Source: Litorilituus lipolyticus
GTDB taxonomy: Bacteria > Pseudomonadota > Gammaproteobacteria > Enterobacterales > Alteromonadaceae
NCBI RefSeq assembly: GCF_006439335.1
Contig: NZ_SAWY01000038.1
Span: forward strand, 147,795 to 211,794
Direction: 5' to 3'
Length of the DNA stretch: 64,000 nucleotides
The position numbers and the translations under genes were made by a program. The notes under the pieces were generated by a model, which saw nothing but the letters and a program-made list of their open reading frames with translations, did not search any database and was not told where the DNA came from. This document shows, one piece after another, positions 17,976 through 27,989 of the stretch (the first letter of the stretch is position 1; each line of letters opens with the position of its first letter).

Positions 17976-18572
17976 TTATCTTAACGCACTTTCATCTTGA
18001 CTGATTCTACTTGCTACGGCACCTTTTTGATCTTTGTATTTTGCATCACCACGCTTGTTATAAGGCCTTAATGCACTTGATGACATGGTTTCAAAATTAA
18101 GCGCAGCTATTTTCATTTTTGGACGCAAAGCTAAAGGTAGTTTTCCACTATTATAAAATTCTAATACAATTTGTCCTGACCAACCTGGATCTATTCGATG
18201 AGCTGTTACATGCACCATTAATCCTAAGCGAGCTAATGATGAACGTCCGTCTAACCAGCCAACAATATTATCAGGCAAGGTAACTGACTCGAAAGTTACT
18301 GCTAAAGCTAATTCACCAGGATGTAAGAAAAAGGCTTCACCATCTTCAATGTATATTTCTTCACTCATTACGGAGTTCATTGCTTGTTGTACTTCCGCTT
18401 TAGGACCGCTTAAATCTATATAAGGTGCAGTATGATCTTTGAATACTCTAAACTCATTGCCTAAGCGAATATCAACACTCACCCCTGAAATCATTGAGCT
18501 ATCAGGCGTTGGAGTTATCAGTATTTGCTCATCTTTAATATATTGTTCTATGTCTTTATCGCAAAGTCTCAT
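17976..18572 (-). CDS. dcd: dCTP deaminase
   Basis: 198 residues. Deaminates dCTP to dUTP, supplying dTTP synthesis. The family features [20 protein letters not shown] and [11 protein letters not shown] (catalytic glutamate in VLEF) are present, as are the [14 protein letters not shown]-terminal strand and the [13 protein letters not shown] segment. Length is close to the 193 residues of E. coli Dcd, indicating the monofunctional deaminase rather than the bifunctional archaeal type. It follows mrp by about 50 bases on the same strand, as in related bacteria. Confidence 0.95.
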   Translation of the reverse strand: MRLCDKDIEQYIKDEQILITPTPDSSMISGVSVDIRLGNEFRVFKDHTAPYIDLSGPKAEVQQAMNSVMSEEIYIEDGEAFFLHPGELALAVTFESVTLPDNIVGWLDGRSSLARLGLMVHVTAHRIDPGWSGQIVLEFYNSGKLPLALRPKMKIAALNFETMSSSALRPYNKRGDAKYKDQKGAVASRISQDESALR

Positions 18573-18623
18573 AATAGTTTTCTTATGGTTAGTTAGTGGC
18601 TAAGCCTAAAGCCTTGATATCAA

Positions 18624-19811
18624 TCAATCAATCAGTGATATTTCAATATTAGGTGTTTGCGAACTGTTATTATCACATTGTAAATATAACTGTCCCGCAA
18701 TATTGCGGGCTATCTTACGATATTGTTGTGCTATTTCACCAGTGCTATTTTCTATAATGTCTGATTTACCTGTATCTGCGTCATGTCTAATATCAATATT
18801 TAATGGCAGTTGACCTAACAGGTGAGTGTCAAAATGTTCCGCCATCTTCACTCCTCCTGCCTGTCCGAAAATATGACTTTGATGACCACAGTTTTCACAG
18901 GTGTGATAGCTCATGTTTTCCACTATACCAAGTACCGGAACTTTAACCTTATCAAACATTGCAACTCCCTTCCCTGCATCAACTAAGGCAATATCTTGTG
19001 GCGTAGTCACAATCACTGCAGCTGCCACAGGCACCTTTTGCGCTAAAGTTAATTGAATATCACCCGTTCCTGGTGGCATATCTATTAGTAAATAATCCAG
19101 TTCTGACCAAGCGGTTTCATTGAGGAGTTGATTAAACGCCGAACTTGCCATCGGTCCTCGCCAAACCGTGGCATCATCTTTATCAACCAAAAAGCCAATG
19201 GACATAGCTTCAAGACCATGACTTTTTAGCGGAGTCATATATTTGCCATCAGTTGAAGTCGGCTTTTCATCCGATAACCCCAGCATAGTAGGAATAGAAG
19301 GGCCATATATGTCAGCATCAAGAATACCCACTTTGGCACCCTCGCTCATTAACGCATAAGCCAAGTTAACGGTAGTGGTTGATTTTCCTACGCCACCTTT
19401 ACCAGATGCGACAGCAATAATGTTTTTAATATTTTGACCGCTTCCCGTTAATTGAAATTGACGTACCGGCATAATATTAAGTAGACCATTTAAAACCACT
19501 TCTTTTGATAAAGCACTAGATAAGCTAATCGCTATCTCATCTAACTCTCCCTGACAGGGGAACGGCACCGTTAAGCTGACTTTTATGATATTACTTGATT
19601 GCTTTTCAATACGTAGTTTAGATTGCTGATCTAAAATCCCTTGCGGAAAACGTTCTGAGCGATACTGTAGCAAAGCATTTTCTATAACTTGACTGTCATC
19701 ACTATCGATTAATGTATTTTGGGAATTGTCCTTTGTTGATTGAGCCATATTTTCATTTGTCTCAACGTTAGATTTATTTGAAGGTTCTCGAGAAAAAAAT
19801 TTACCAAACAT
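18624..19811 (-). CDS. mrp: Mrp/ApbC Fe-S cluster carrier P-loop ATPase
   Basis: 395 residues. A MIP18-like (DUF59) domain occupies about 35-115, followed by a ParA/MinD-type ATPase. The deviant Walker A motif is ASGKGGVGKSTT, with DADIYGPSIPTMLG and IDMPPGTGDIQLTL downstream. CENCGHQ near residue 305 supplies the CxxC that binds the transferred cluster. Mrp/ApbC holds and delivers [4Fe-4S] clusters. It diverges from metG across 90 bases, the same arrangement as E. coli. The first 30 residues are polar and longer than in E. coli. Confidence 0.93.
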   Translation of the reverse strand: MFGKFFSREPSNKSNVETNENMAQSTKDNSQNTLIDSDDSQVIENALLQYRSERFPQGILDQQSKLRIEKQSSNIIKVSLTVPFPCQGELDEIAISLSSALSKEVVLNGLLNIMPVRQFQLTGSGQNIKNIIAVASGKGGVGKSTTTVNLAYALMSEGAKVGILDADIYGPSIPTMLGLSDEKPTSTDGKYMTPLKSHGLEAMSIGFLVDKDDATVWRGPMASSAFNQLLNETAWSELDYLLIDMPPGTGDIQLTLAQKVPVAAAVIVTTPQDIALVDAGKGVAMFDKVKVPVLGIVENMSYHTCENCGHQSHIFGQAGGVKMAEHFDTHLLGQLPLNIDIRHDADTGKSDIIENSTGEIAQQYRKIARNIAGQLYLQCDNNSSQTPNIEISLID

Positions 19812-19901
19812 AGCAACTACCTAGGCTATTAATCATTTGAGTATAAGCGGTAAATTCTGTACTATTGCAGCCATTATTACCATCATAAACATTAATTATT
19901 C

Positions 19902-22037
19902 ATGTCTGATCCTATTTTATCTGAAACTTCATCAAACGCGAACAATAAAAAGCGTAAAATTTTAGTCACTTGTGCCCTACCTTATGCAAACGGCTCAATA
20001 CATCTAGGTCACTTACTCGAACATATTCAAACGGATATCTGGGTAAGGTTTCAACGTATGCGCGGTAATGAAACTTACTTTGTTTGTGCTGATGATGCAC
20101 ACGGCACACCTATTATGCTTAAAGCGCAAGAATTAGGTGTATCTCCTGAAGAGATGATTAATGCTGTTCGTGATGAGCATATGGCTGATTTTGCAGATTT
20201 TCATATTAGCTTTGATAACTATCATTCAACTCATAGTGAAGAAAATAAAAGTTTTGCTGAAGAGATATATAACCGACTTCATGCAAGTGGTCATATTAAA
20301 ACTCGAACAATCTCACAATTATACGATCCAGAAAAAGGCATGTTCCTACCTGATCGCTTTGTTAAGGGCACTTGCCCTAAATGTAAAAGCGAAGATCAAA
20401 ATGGTGACAGCTGTGACGATTGTGGTGCAACCTATTCTCCAACAGAAGTTTTAAATCCGCGCTCTGTGGTTTCAGGCGCAACACCGGTTTTAAAAGATTC
20501 TGAGCATTATTTCTTTGATTTACCTGCTTTCGAGCAGATGTTAAAAGACTGGACTCGCAGTGGTGCATTACAAGAAGAAATGGCAAACAAATTAGCCGAA
20601 TGGTTTGAGTCAGGTTTACAGCAATGGGATATTAGTCGTGATGCACCTTATTTTGGTTTCGAGATACCTAACGCACCTGGCAAATTCTTCTATGTCTGGT
20701 TAGATGCGCCTATTGGCTATATGGGCAGCTTTAAGAATTTATGTGATAAAAAGCCAGAAATTGACTTTGATAGTTTCTGGTCGGAAGACTCTGAAGCCGA
20801 ACTTTATCACTTTATCGGTAAAGACATTATTTATTTCCACAGCCTATTTTGGCCAGCAATGTTAGAAGGAGCTGGATTTAGAAAACCTACGTCTGTCTAT
20901 GCTCATGGTTTTGTCACCGTTAACGGCGCTAAAATGTCAAAATCAAAAGGAACCTTCATCAAAGGGCGTACTTATTTAGAGCATTTAAACCCTGAATATT
21001 TACGTTACTACTACGCTGCAAAATTAACGCACCGTATTGATGACTTAGATTTAAACCTTGAAGACTTCGCACAACGAGTCAATTCAGACTTGGTTGGTAA
21101 AGTTGTTAATATTGCTTCACGTTGTGCAAGCTTCATCACAAAACGTTTTGATGGCATGTTATCAACGAATATTGATGATCAAGCTTTAGCGGATGAAGTG
21201 ATGAATGCTGGCGATAGCATTGCTGCACATTATGAATCACGTGATTTTGGCCGTGGTATGCGCGAAATTATGGCCCTTGCTGATAAAGTCAACGAATATA
21301 TTGCGGTCAAAGAACCATGGCAGCTCGTTAAAGACGAAAGCAAGCAACAAGAAGTTCAAGATATCTGTTCATTAGGCATTAACATGTTCCGTACATTAAT
21401 GATCTATTTGAAGCCTGTATTACCTGTATTAGCAAACAGTACAGAAACCTTCTTAAATGATGAGTTATCTTGGGAAGGTCATAAAGCATTACTTACTAAT
21501 CATAAAATCAACAAATTCAAAGCATTATTGCAACGTGTTGATATGGATAAAATTAATGCCATGACAGAAGCATCAAAAGAAAGCTTAACCTCAGATAAAA
21601 ATAACAATAAAGCTGAAACAAAAAAGGCTAAGAAAAAAGCAAAAGCTGAAAATGATAATAGTGCAGCACTAGCAAACCCGCTGGCGGCTGATCCCATCTC
21701 TGAAGAAATTCAATTTGATGACTTTGCAAAGATAGACTTAAGAATTGCTAAAATCATTAATGCCGAACACGTTGAAAAGGCTGATAAGCTGTTAAAACTA
21801 ACCCTAGGGTTAGATGAAGACGGTACTGAAACAAGGCAAGTATTTGCTGGTATTAAATCCGCTTATCAACCTGAAGACTTAATCGGAAAGCATACGGTAA
21901 TGGTGGCTAATTTAGCACCAAGAAAAATGCGCTTTGGTATGTCTGAAGGAATGGTGCTAGCAGCAGGGCCAGGCGGTAAAGATCTTTGGGTTTTAAACCC
22001 TGATGATGGCGCGAAACCAGGAATGCGTGTTAAATAA
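19902..22037 (+). CDS. metG: Methionyl-tRNA synthetase
   Basis: 711 residues. Class I synthetase charging tRNA-Met. The HIGH-type signature is [13 protein letters not shown] near residue 30, the zinc knuckle is [18 protein letters not shown] (about 160-180), and KMSKSKG is near 350. A lysine/alanine-rich linker (about 560-590) leads to a C-terminal EMAPII-like tRNA-binding domain ([14 protein letters not shown]... GMVLAAGP), so this is the long dimeric form. Length is slightly above the 677 residues in E. coli because of the linker and an N-terminal extension. Divergent from mrp. Confidence 0.97.
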   Translation: MSDPILSETSSNANNKKRKILVTCALPYANGSIHLGHLLEHIQTDIWVRFQRMRGNETYFVCADDAHGTPIMLKAQELGVSPEEMINAVRDEHMADFADFHISFDNYHSTHSEENKSFAEEIYNRLHASGHIKTRTISQLYDPEKGMFLPDRFVKGTCPKCKSEDQNGDSCDDCGATYSPTEVLNPRSVVSGATPVLKDSEHYFFDLPAFEQMLKDWTRSGALQEEMANKLAEWFESGLQQWDISRDAPYFGFEIPNAPGKFFYVWLDAPIGYMGSFKNLCDKKPEIDFDSFWSEDSEAELYHFIGKDIIYFHSLFWPAMLEGAGFRKPTSVYAHGFVTVNGAKMSKSKGTFIKGRTYLEHLNPEYLRYYYAAKLTHRIDDLDLNLEDFAQRVNSDLVGKVVNIASRCASFITKRFDGMLSTNIDDQALADEVMNAGDSIAAHYESRDFGRGMREIMALADKVNEYIAVKEPWQLVKDESKQQEVQDICSLGINMFRTLMIYLKPVLPVLANSTETFLNDELSWEGHKALLTNHKINKFKALLQRVDMDKINAMTEASKESLTSDKNNNKAETKKAKKKAKAENDNSAALANPLAADPISEEIQFDDFAKIDLRIAKIINAEHVEKADKLLKLTLGLDEDGTETRQVFAGIKSAYQPEDLIGKHTVMVANLAPRKMRFGMSEGMVLAAGPGGKDLWVLNPDDGAKPGMRVK

Positions 22038-22067
22038 AAAGCACTTCGGCTAAAATCAAATACGTGC

Positions 22068-22096
22068 AAAAGGTATCGATAACTCGGTACCTTTTT
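22068..22096 (+). terminator. Intrinsic terminator after metG
   Basis: GGTATCGA pairs with TCGGTACC (one T-G pair) on a four-base loop, flanked by AAAA and TTTTT. It lies 31 bases after the metG stop. Confidence 0.85.
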
Positions 22097-22155
22097 CATT
22101 TATATTTTAGTAAATCAAGCCTCTTACAGTAACATGGGCATAAAAACGACAAACA

Positions 22156-24339
22156 ATGAATAACGTAATAAAATATATAACGAATTCACCACTCTCAGCA
22201 CAAATCATTACAGCGATGATTTTAGGTTTATTGGTCGGCATGAATTCATCTGGGGTATTACCGGGCGTTAACTCACTCGCTAACGCTTTTATCATGTTAT
22301 TACAAATGACCGCACTGCCCTATATTGCCTTATCACTTATCATCGGCTTTGGTAGCTTATCTTCTCAACACATAGCTAAAACATCTAAAAAAGTCGTATT
22401 CTATATTCTACTGCTGGTCTTTATTGTCATTGGTTTTATATTGCTTGCGCCTATTGCTTTTCCACATTGGCAAAGCGCGGACTTTTATAGTTTAAATACC
22501 ATCAAAACTCGTACTGAATTAGATTTAGTTGAGTTGTTTATCCCTAAAAATCCTTTCTACTCCTTTGCTAATGGTTTAATTCCTAGCGTTGTTGTTTTCA
22601 GTATTTTTCTGGGTATTGGTTTAATGCAAGTCAAAGGGAAAAAGCATGCGTTAATGGCATTAACGGGTCTTAATAATGCTGTTATTGCAGTGACTTCTAT
22701 GGTGATGAAGTTTGCTCCAATTGGTATCTTTTGTATTGCACAGCGCGCTGTTGCAACCTTAGATAGCGATCAAATAGATGGATTAGTTGTTTATATTACC
22801 ACTGCCGCAAGTCTTATTGTGATATTAAGTTTTGTCATTTTGCCTGCACTTATTGCAATGTTAACCCCTTTTAGTTACCTACAAATAATTAAAGCTTCTC
22901 GTCAAGCCATGTTAACTGCCTTTGCCACTGGCAGCTTTTTTGCGGTAATTCCAATTATTGTTGAAAAAGTTAAAACCTTAATACGAACAAACTTATTGGA
23001 CGCTAATGTGACTCAAAGTTCAACTAATAGCACATCAAAAAGTAAAGACAGTATTGAACACTTGCCTGGTATTATTGTTCCAATTACCTTTAGCCTACCC
23101 GTAGGCGGTAAGTTATTAGCCATCTTATTTACATTATTTGCTGGCTGGTTTTCTGGTTCAAATGTTGAGATAGCAGATTACCTATTACTGATCACTGCAG
23201 GTGTCTCTCAGTTATTTGGTTCAACAACTATAGCAATTCCAAGCTTACTCGAATTGTTCAATGTACCTAGTTCCATGTTTGACTTGTTTGTCGTTGCAGA
23301 AAATTTAATGGTTGGACGCATCAGTTCTATGTTCTCTGTTATTTTCTCCATGTCTTTAGTGGTACTTGTCGCTTGCTCAATGACCAAAAAGATACGTTTT
23401 TCATGGAAAAAATCACGATATTTTATCGCGTTGCTACCCATAGTATCCATTTTAACTTTCATTGTATTGAGAGTGACCTTTGGACAAATTAGTTATCAAT
23501 ATCAAGGTTATACTAAATTCATAGAGCGTGACTTCATCTTATTAGACACTAAATCACGTGTACTACAATCACCAGATGAAAGCATTATGCATAATCAACC
23601 TACTGGTGATGTTTTAAGTAGAATTAAACAAAGGGGCTTTATTAGGGTTGGTTATTTTCGTGATGATTTACCTTACGCTCTCCATAATAGCCAAGGAAAG
23701 TTAGTCGGTTTTGATATTGAAATTATTAATTTGCTGGCAGATGATCTCAATGTCTCTATTGAGTTTGTACGTATTTTCCATGAGCAAGCGAAAGAATTGC
23801 TTACCTCAGGCTATCTTGATATGACCACGGGCATTCCCGTATTACCAAGTAATATGGCAGAATATACCTTAACCGTCCCCTACTCCAGCCAACATCTGGC
23901 TTTTGTGGTAAAAGAAAATAGACGTAGAGAATTCACTCAGTGGGGCCCTTTATTTAATAATGAAGACTTATTAATTGGCATACCTGAAATGTATTTCAGT
24001 AAGAATTTAGTTAAACGTTACTTTGAGAAAACAAGAGTTTGGGAAATAACAACTCCACGTCTGTATTTTAAAGAAAAATATCAGCATATTGATGCAATGT
24101 TACTTGGCGCACCTACTGCGTCAGCATGGACACTATTACACCCAGACTATACAGTTGTTGTACCAAAGCCCGCAATATCAGATATTTATATGGCCTTTGC
24201 GATTAATACCAACGACAGTCAATTTGAACAATATATGAGAAATTGGATTTATATGAAACAACAAAACAAGGCAATTGACAGACTGTTTGATTATTGGATA
24301 GCTGGAAATAATCCAGACTTCTTTAAAACATTAAAATAA
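22156..24339 (+). CDS. Dicarboxylate/amino-acid:cation symporter fused to a periplasmic solute-binding domain
   Basis: 727 residues with two parts. Residues about 1-440 form a DAACS (GltP/DctA-type) symporter: many membrane segments, an AFATGSFFAVIPIIVE hairpin-like segment, PGIIVPITFSLPVGG and a final membrane helix (FIALLPIVSILTFIVLRV). After a linker, residues about 480-725 form a family-3 solute-binding domain of the glutamine-binding type: LSRIKQRGFIRVGYFRDDLP, then LVGFDIEIINLLADDL and LDMTTGIPVLP. The sequence is continuous, with no stop or frameshift. The binding domain would sit in the periplasm beside the carrier and could pass ligand to it or sense it. The substrate is probably an acidic or polar amino acid or dicarboxylate. 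Neighbours give no further hint. Confidence 0.88.
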   Translation: MNNVIKYITNSPLSAQIITAMILGLLVGMNSSGVLPGVNSLANAFIMLLQMTALPYIALSLIIGFGSLSSQHIAKTSKKVVFYILLLVFIVIGFILLAPIAFPHWQSADFYSLNTIKTRTELDLVELFIPKNPFYSFANGLIPSVVVFSIFLGIGLMQVKGKKHALMALTGLNNAVIAVTSMVMKFAPIGIFCIAQRAVATLDSDQIDGLVVYITTAASLIVILSFVILPALIAMLTPFSYLQIIKASRQAMLTAFATGSFFAVIPIIVEKVKTLIRTNLLDANVTQSSTNSTSKSKDSIEHLPGIIVPITFSLPVGGKLLAILFTLFAGWFSGSNVEIADYLLLITAGVSQLFGSTTIAIPSLLELFNVPSSMFDLFVVAENLMVGRISSMFSVIFSMSLVVLVACSMTKKIRFSWKKSRYFIALLPIVSILTFIVLRVTFGQISYQYQGYTKFIERDFILLDTKSRVLQSPDESIMHNQPTGDVLSRIKQRGFIRVGYFRDDLPYALHNSQGKLVGFDIEIINLLADDLNVSIEFVRIFHEQAKELLTSGYLDMTTGIPVLPSNMAEYTLTVPYSSQHLAFVVKENRRREFTQWGPLFNNEDLLIGIPEMYFSKNLVKRYFEKTRVWEITTPRLYFKEKYQHIDAMLLGAPTASAWTLLHPDYTVVVPKPAISDIYMAFAINTNDSQFEQYMRNWIYMKQQNKAIDRLFDYWIAGNNPDFFKTLK

Positions 24340-24371
24340 ACCTCTAACTATGTTGTATTAAGGATATCCTA

Positions 24372-24791
24372 ATGAAAAATAAAATTATTTTAACGATTTT
24401 TACAAGTATAACTCTACTTAGCAGTTGTTCATCAAACTATGTTGTTTCAACTAACCTAGATAAAGAAAATTTCGATCATTACTTTTCAGCGAGTAAAGTT
24501 AAAATATATGACAAGGAAAGTGAGCTACCTGGCCCGTATAAGTTTGTCGGCCTTGTTGAAGGTCAAGATTGTCAAGCTATGTCTCACCAAGCTCAGCCAG
24601 ATAAAATAAACGCAAGAACTCAAGCCAGACAACAAGCCTACCAACACGGCGCTAATGCAATTGTTTTTAGTGGTTGTGCATTACTTGATAGTGAAAAATT
24701 ATCAAAGTTAAATGCCAGTAATGATGCTAAACAGTGTCACGCGATAATCATTTGTTATGCAAGAGCTTTTAAAACCAAAGATATTAAATAA
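24372..24791 (+). CDS. rcsF: RcsF-family outer-membrane lipoprotein
   Basis: 139 residues with a lipoprotein signal ending at LLSSCSS. The mature part aligns by eye with E. coli RcsF: VKIYDKESELPGPYKFVGLV, then EGQDCQA, SGCALL, QCHAII and CYARAF, so the four cysteines that form RcsF's two disulfides are in place. RcsF senses outer-membrane and peptidoglycan stress and signals to the Rcs phosphorelay. AAGGA precedes the ATG. The next gene is trmO, exactly the rcsF-trmO order of E. coli, which supports the call. No other Rcs gene is in the window. Confidence 0.82.
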   Translation: MKNKIILTIFTSITLLSSCSSNYVVSTNLDKENFDHYFSASKVKIYDKESELPGPYKFVGLVEGQDCQAMSHQAQPDKINARTQARQQAYQHGANAIVFSGCALLDSEKLSKLNASNDAKQCHAIIICYARAFKTKDIK

Positions 24792-24822
24792 CACATGTTT
24801 CTCTATAAAACGGTTTCGCAAT

Positions 24823-25572
24823 ATGTCTGAAAATAACAAGAATAATCAAATTCATAGCGTCCAAGTTAACGCCATTGGTTTTATCGAGTCACCTTATCAG
24901 GAAAAATTTGCGATTCCACGACAGCCCGGATTGGTTAGTGCCGCTTATGGAAAAATCTTTTTAACGAATGAGCATAACCATCAGGAATTAGTTAAAGACA
25001 TTGAACAGTTTTCTCACCTTTGGCTTGTTTTTATTTTTCATGAAACTCAAAACCAGGGTTGGAAACCACTCGTTAGGCCGCCAAGATTAGGGGGCAATGT
25101 TAAAACAGGCGTTTTGGCAACACGTTCTACGTTTAGGCCTAATCCTATTGGCATGTCAGTAGTGAAACTTGAGCATGTCGAGTTTGCAAAGATTGCTGGT
25201 AAATCACAAGTCATTCTTCATGTTTCAGGTGCTGATCTCGTTAACAATACACCGATTATTGATATTAAGCCTTATTTACCCTACTCAGATGCTATTACAG
25301 AGGCATCAGCAGGCTTTGCTCAAACAGAGCCAGCTAACACCCTAAAAATCCTATTCAGTAAACAAGCTTCAACTCAAGTAGGCCATTATAGTGCCCAGTA
25401 CCCAAATATTACTCAGCTTATTGAGCAAGTTCTTGCACAAGATCCAAGGCCTGCATACAAACACGGTAAGTTAGATACTAAAGACTATGGTATGTCTTTA
25501 TATGATTTAAACATTCAATGGAAAATGATAGATTTATCCACCATCGAAGTCTTTAACATTACGAAAAGTTAA
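24823..25572 (+). CDS. trmO: tRNA-Thr m6t6A37 methyltransferase TrmO (TsaA/YaeB)
   Basis: 249 residues from the ATG at 24823 (MSENNKNNQ). The frame is open from 24757, overlapping the end of rcsF, but the extension is not conserved in character. TrmO uses S-adenosylmethionine to methylate t6A at position 37 of threonine tRNA. The start of the domain (VNAIGFIESPYQEKFAIPRQ) and RSTFRPNPIGMSVVKLE, ADLVNNTPIIDIKPYLPY are family hallmarks. The C-terminal extension (DPRPAYKHGKLDTKDYGMSL) is the YaeB-type domain. It lies 31 bases after rcsF. Confidence 0.93.
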   Translation: MSENNKNNQIHSVQVNAIGFIESPYQEKFAIPRQPGLVSAAYGKIFLTNEHNHQELVKDIEQFSHLWLVFIFHETQNQGWKPLVRPPRLGGNVKTGVLATRSTFRPNPIGMSVVKLEHVEFAKIAGKSQVILHVSGADLVNNTPIIDIKPYLPYSDAITEASAGFAQTEPANTLKILFSKQASTQVGHYSAQYPNITQLIEQVLAQDPRPAYKHGKLDTKDYGMSLYDLNIQWKMIDLSTIEVFNITKS

Positions 25573-25622
25573 TTATTACCGTCCATTAGCATTAGCCTTA
25601 ACACAGGATGAAATAACCCTAA

Positions 25623-26279
25623 ATGAAGCAATATACAATACCCTCTCTCGCTAACGGCTCATTTGGCTGCGCTACATCTTCTCAAGTTAGTTGGCAAGAC
25701 ATACCCCAGTTGCACATAGCAACATATCCATGGTTTAAGCAAGGGATAAAGCAAGATACTAGCGTTAAACTTGCAGCCAGTTCAACACATTTGCATATAC
25801 AAATTATTGCGCAAGATAACCATAGCTATGCCGTTCAAACACAGTTAAACCATATGCTGATTTGCGAAGATTCTTGTGTTGAATTTTTCTTTAGTCCTAG
25901 TGGGGAACTTGGTAGTGACTATATTAACTTGGAAGTAAACTGTTGCGGTACGCTTCATATTGCTTATGGCCCTAATCGAGAACAGCGCCAATTTATTTCA
26001 CTTGAATCAGCAAGCAAAATTAGCTGTGTAAGTAGTATTACATCTCCTGTGAAATTTGAACAAGAACAAGATAGTCATTGGCAAATTGAACTAACGATAC
26101 CTTTTGATGTGATTAAAGAAATCACTAAAAAAGAAATTAACCTTAACCATTGGTATGGCAATTTCTATCGTTGTGGCGGCAGAGTCGAGCCGCAATACTC
26201 GGTTTGGAATAATATAGACGTTAACCAACCTGATTATCACCGTCCAGAGTTTTTTGGCAAGTTAAGTTTTGACGTATGA
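25623..26279 (+). CDS. Carbohydrate-binding family 9-like protein
   Basis: 218 residues, all beta in character. The region VKLAASSTHLHIQIIAQDNHS, then CEDSCVEFFFSP and YINLEVNCCGTLHIAYG, and the closing WYGNFYRCGGRVEPQYSVW resemble the CBM9-like domain often annotated DUF1083. No signal peptide is evident, so it may act in the cytoplasm, or the domain may be used for something other than sugar binding. It is 50 bases downstream of trmO on the same strand. The function is unknown, and the name reflects fold resemblance only. Confidence 0.7.
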   Translation: MKQYTIPSLANGSFGCATSSQVSWQDIPQLHIATYPWFKQGIKQDTSVKLAASSTHLHIQIIAQDNHSYAVQTQLNHMLICEDSCVEFFFSPSGELGSDYINLEVNCCGTLHIAYGPNREQRQFISLESASKISCVSSITSPVKFEQEQDSHWQIELTIPFDVIKEITKKEINLNHWYGNFYRCGGRVEPQYSVWNNIDVNQPDYHRPEFFGKLSFDV

Positions 26280-26407
26280 TCAGCCAGAATTCAACATAAG
26301 CATAAATGCAACGAAACTTAACCAGATATAAGCTTAGCTATACAATAGTTAAAGCCATAACCTAACTGTAATTGAATTGAATTGAAACTGTGAAAGTTTT
26401 AGGTAAT

Positions 26408-26440
26408 AAAAAGCCGATATCATGAAAATATCGGCTTTAA
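26408..26440. terminator. Bidirectional terminator between CBM9-like gene and slyD
   Basis: 11-bp perfect stem AAAGCCGATAT / ATATCGGCTTT on a 7-base loop, with A/T-rich flanks on both sides. It lies between convergent genes. Confidence 0.8.
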
Positions 26441-26479
26441 AGGTAACGAGAGTTTTAAAATAAAACTGAATTAACCGTT

Positions 26480-26983
26480 TTAGTGATCATGACCACAGCT
26501 ACTTCCCGCTGTATGTACATGGCCATGACTGATCTCTTCTTCTGTTGCCTCTCTAACATCAACCACTTCGATATCAAAAGTGATCACTTTTCCGGCTAAT
26601 GGTGGATTCACATCAACGGTTACCATAAACTTACCTACTTTGAGCACAGTGACTTGACGTTGACCTTGCTCAGTATGTACTACAGCAACCATACCTGGTT
26701 TCCATTTAGCATTTTTACTTGGTAAACCTTGTAGATGTTTTGTTGGAACACGCTGAGTTGCGGCTTCATCGCGTTGACCGTAAGCTTCTTCAGGTTGTAG
26801 AGTGACTGAAAATTTATCACCCACTTCTTTATCAGTTAAGGCATTTTCTAAACCAACTAAGGTGTTGTTTGCGCCATGCAAGTAAGTTAATGGCTCATGT
26901 CCTGCAGATGACTCTAACTCTTCACCCGCTTCATTTTTTAATGTGTAATGAAAGTGCACTACTTTTTTATCTGAAATTTTCAT
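26480..26983 (-). CDS. slyD: SlyD-type FKBP peptidyl-prolyl isomerase
   Basis: 167 residues. FKBP fold with inserted flap: FHYTLKNEAGEELESSAGHE, then LTYLHGANNTLVGLENALT, GDKFSVTLQPEEAYGQRDE and FDIEVVDVREATEEEISHGHVH. The histidine-rich tail (HGHVHTAGSSCGHDH) suits metal binding; in E. coli SlyD such a tail delivers nickel to hydrogenase maturation. The tail here is short with one cysteine. Cytoplasmic and probably monocistronic. A second FKBP of a different, membrane-anchored type is encoded near 44 kb. Confidence 0.88.
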   Translation of the reverse strand: MKISDKKVVHFHYTLKNEAGEELESSAGHEPLTYLHGANNTLVGLENALTDKEVGDKFSVTLQPEEAYGQRDEAATQRVPTKHLQGLPSKNAKWKPGMVAVVHTEQGQRQVTVLKVGKFMVTVDVNPPLAGKVITFDIEVVDVREATEEEISHGHVHTAGSSCGHDH

Positions 26984-27042
26984 AATATCTCAATGGTTAA
27001 TCTATATCATTGCTGCAAAGTTTACCTTGCTCGTGCTGTGGA

Positions 27043-27942
27043 TCAAGCCCATAACAATAAAATAACGACACTTAATACAATTAAAAACATCCCTAAATAC
27101 TCTTTTAAAGAAATCGTTTCCTTAAACACACGGTAAGTTAAGGCTAAAGTTATAAAAAATTCAACTTGGCCAAGGGCTTTAACATAAGCAGCATTTTGAT
27201 AGCTTGCCCCAGTAAACCAGCCAATAGAGCCTAATACACTAGTAATGCCAACAAAAAAACATAAACGCCAATGTTTAAGCATTAATCCTAGTTGTGTTTT
27301 ATCTTGAATATAAACATAAACAACAGAAATAACCGTTTGAACCGTTATCATAAAAACTAAAGTGACCGCGGCACTGATCATAAGATCCGTATTTAGAGCT
27401 AGACTTGCTTCACGAATAAGCAACGTCGTTATGGCTAAACCAAGACCTGCAGCTAAACCATAGGCCATCCCCGTAACAGCATCAGAGCCTTTAAATATCT
27501 CTCGCAGGGTAAACTTTACTTTTGAGACTAAAAACACGCCAATAACACCGACGATAACGCTAAACCAACCTAAACCACTTAATTGCGCAGAAAACAGTAA
27601 CGCGCCAACAATTGCCACTTGAATCGCTTCTGTTTTTGCTAAGCTAGTCGCGACAGCGAAATTGCGATAACGAAACGCTGCCACTAAGCATGCAGTACCA
27701 ATAATTTGCATGACACAAGCAATAAGCCCATATTGCAAAAACTCAGTGTTTAGCGGCGGCGCAGATTGTTCCTTATAAGTTAATAACCACGCCAAATATC
27801 CCCAAGCAAAAGGCAAAGCATAAATATAACGTACCCCAGTAGTTGCCATAGCATTCAACTTGCCTGACAATTGTTTTTGACCTGCGGTGCGCACTGCTTG
27901 CATGGTCGCTGCAAGTAAAGTGAAATAAATCCAAATTTCCAC
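27043..27942 (-). CDS. EamA-family (DMT superfamily) transporter
   Basis: 299 residues and about ten membrane segments in two similar halves (the GTACLVAAFRYRNFAVATSL and GSIGWFTGASYQNAAYVKAL segments mark the repeats). This is the pattern of drug/metabolite exporters of the EamA type. No substrate can be assigned from sequence. It lies about 47 bases downstream of sbcC on the same strand but is functionally unrelated, so any co-transcription is probably incidental. Confidence 0.82.
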   Translation of the reverse strand: MEIWIYFTLLAATMQAVRTAGQKQLSGKLNAMATTGVRYIYALPFAWGYLAWLLTYKEQSAPPLNTEFLQYGLIACVMQIIGTACLVAAFRYRNFAVATSLAKTEAIQVAIVGALLFSAQLSGLGWFSVIVGVIGVFLVSKVKFTLREIFKGSDAVTGMAYGLAAGLGLAITTLLIREASLALNTDLMISAAVTLVFMITVQTVISVVYVYIQDKTQLGLMLKHWRLCFFVGITSVLGSIGWFTGASYQNAAYVKALGQVEFFITLALTYRVFKETISLKEYLGMFLIVLSVVILLLWA

Positions 27943-27989
27943 TCATTTTTCCTTAATTGAAATCTTTCAAATGTAGATGATATCTCTTG

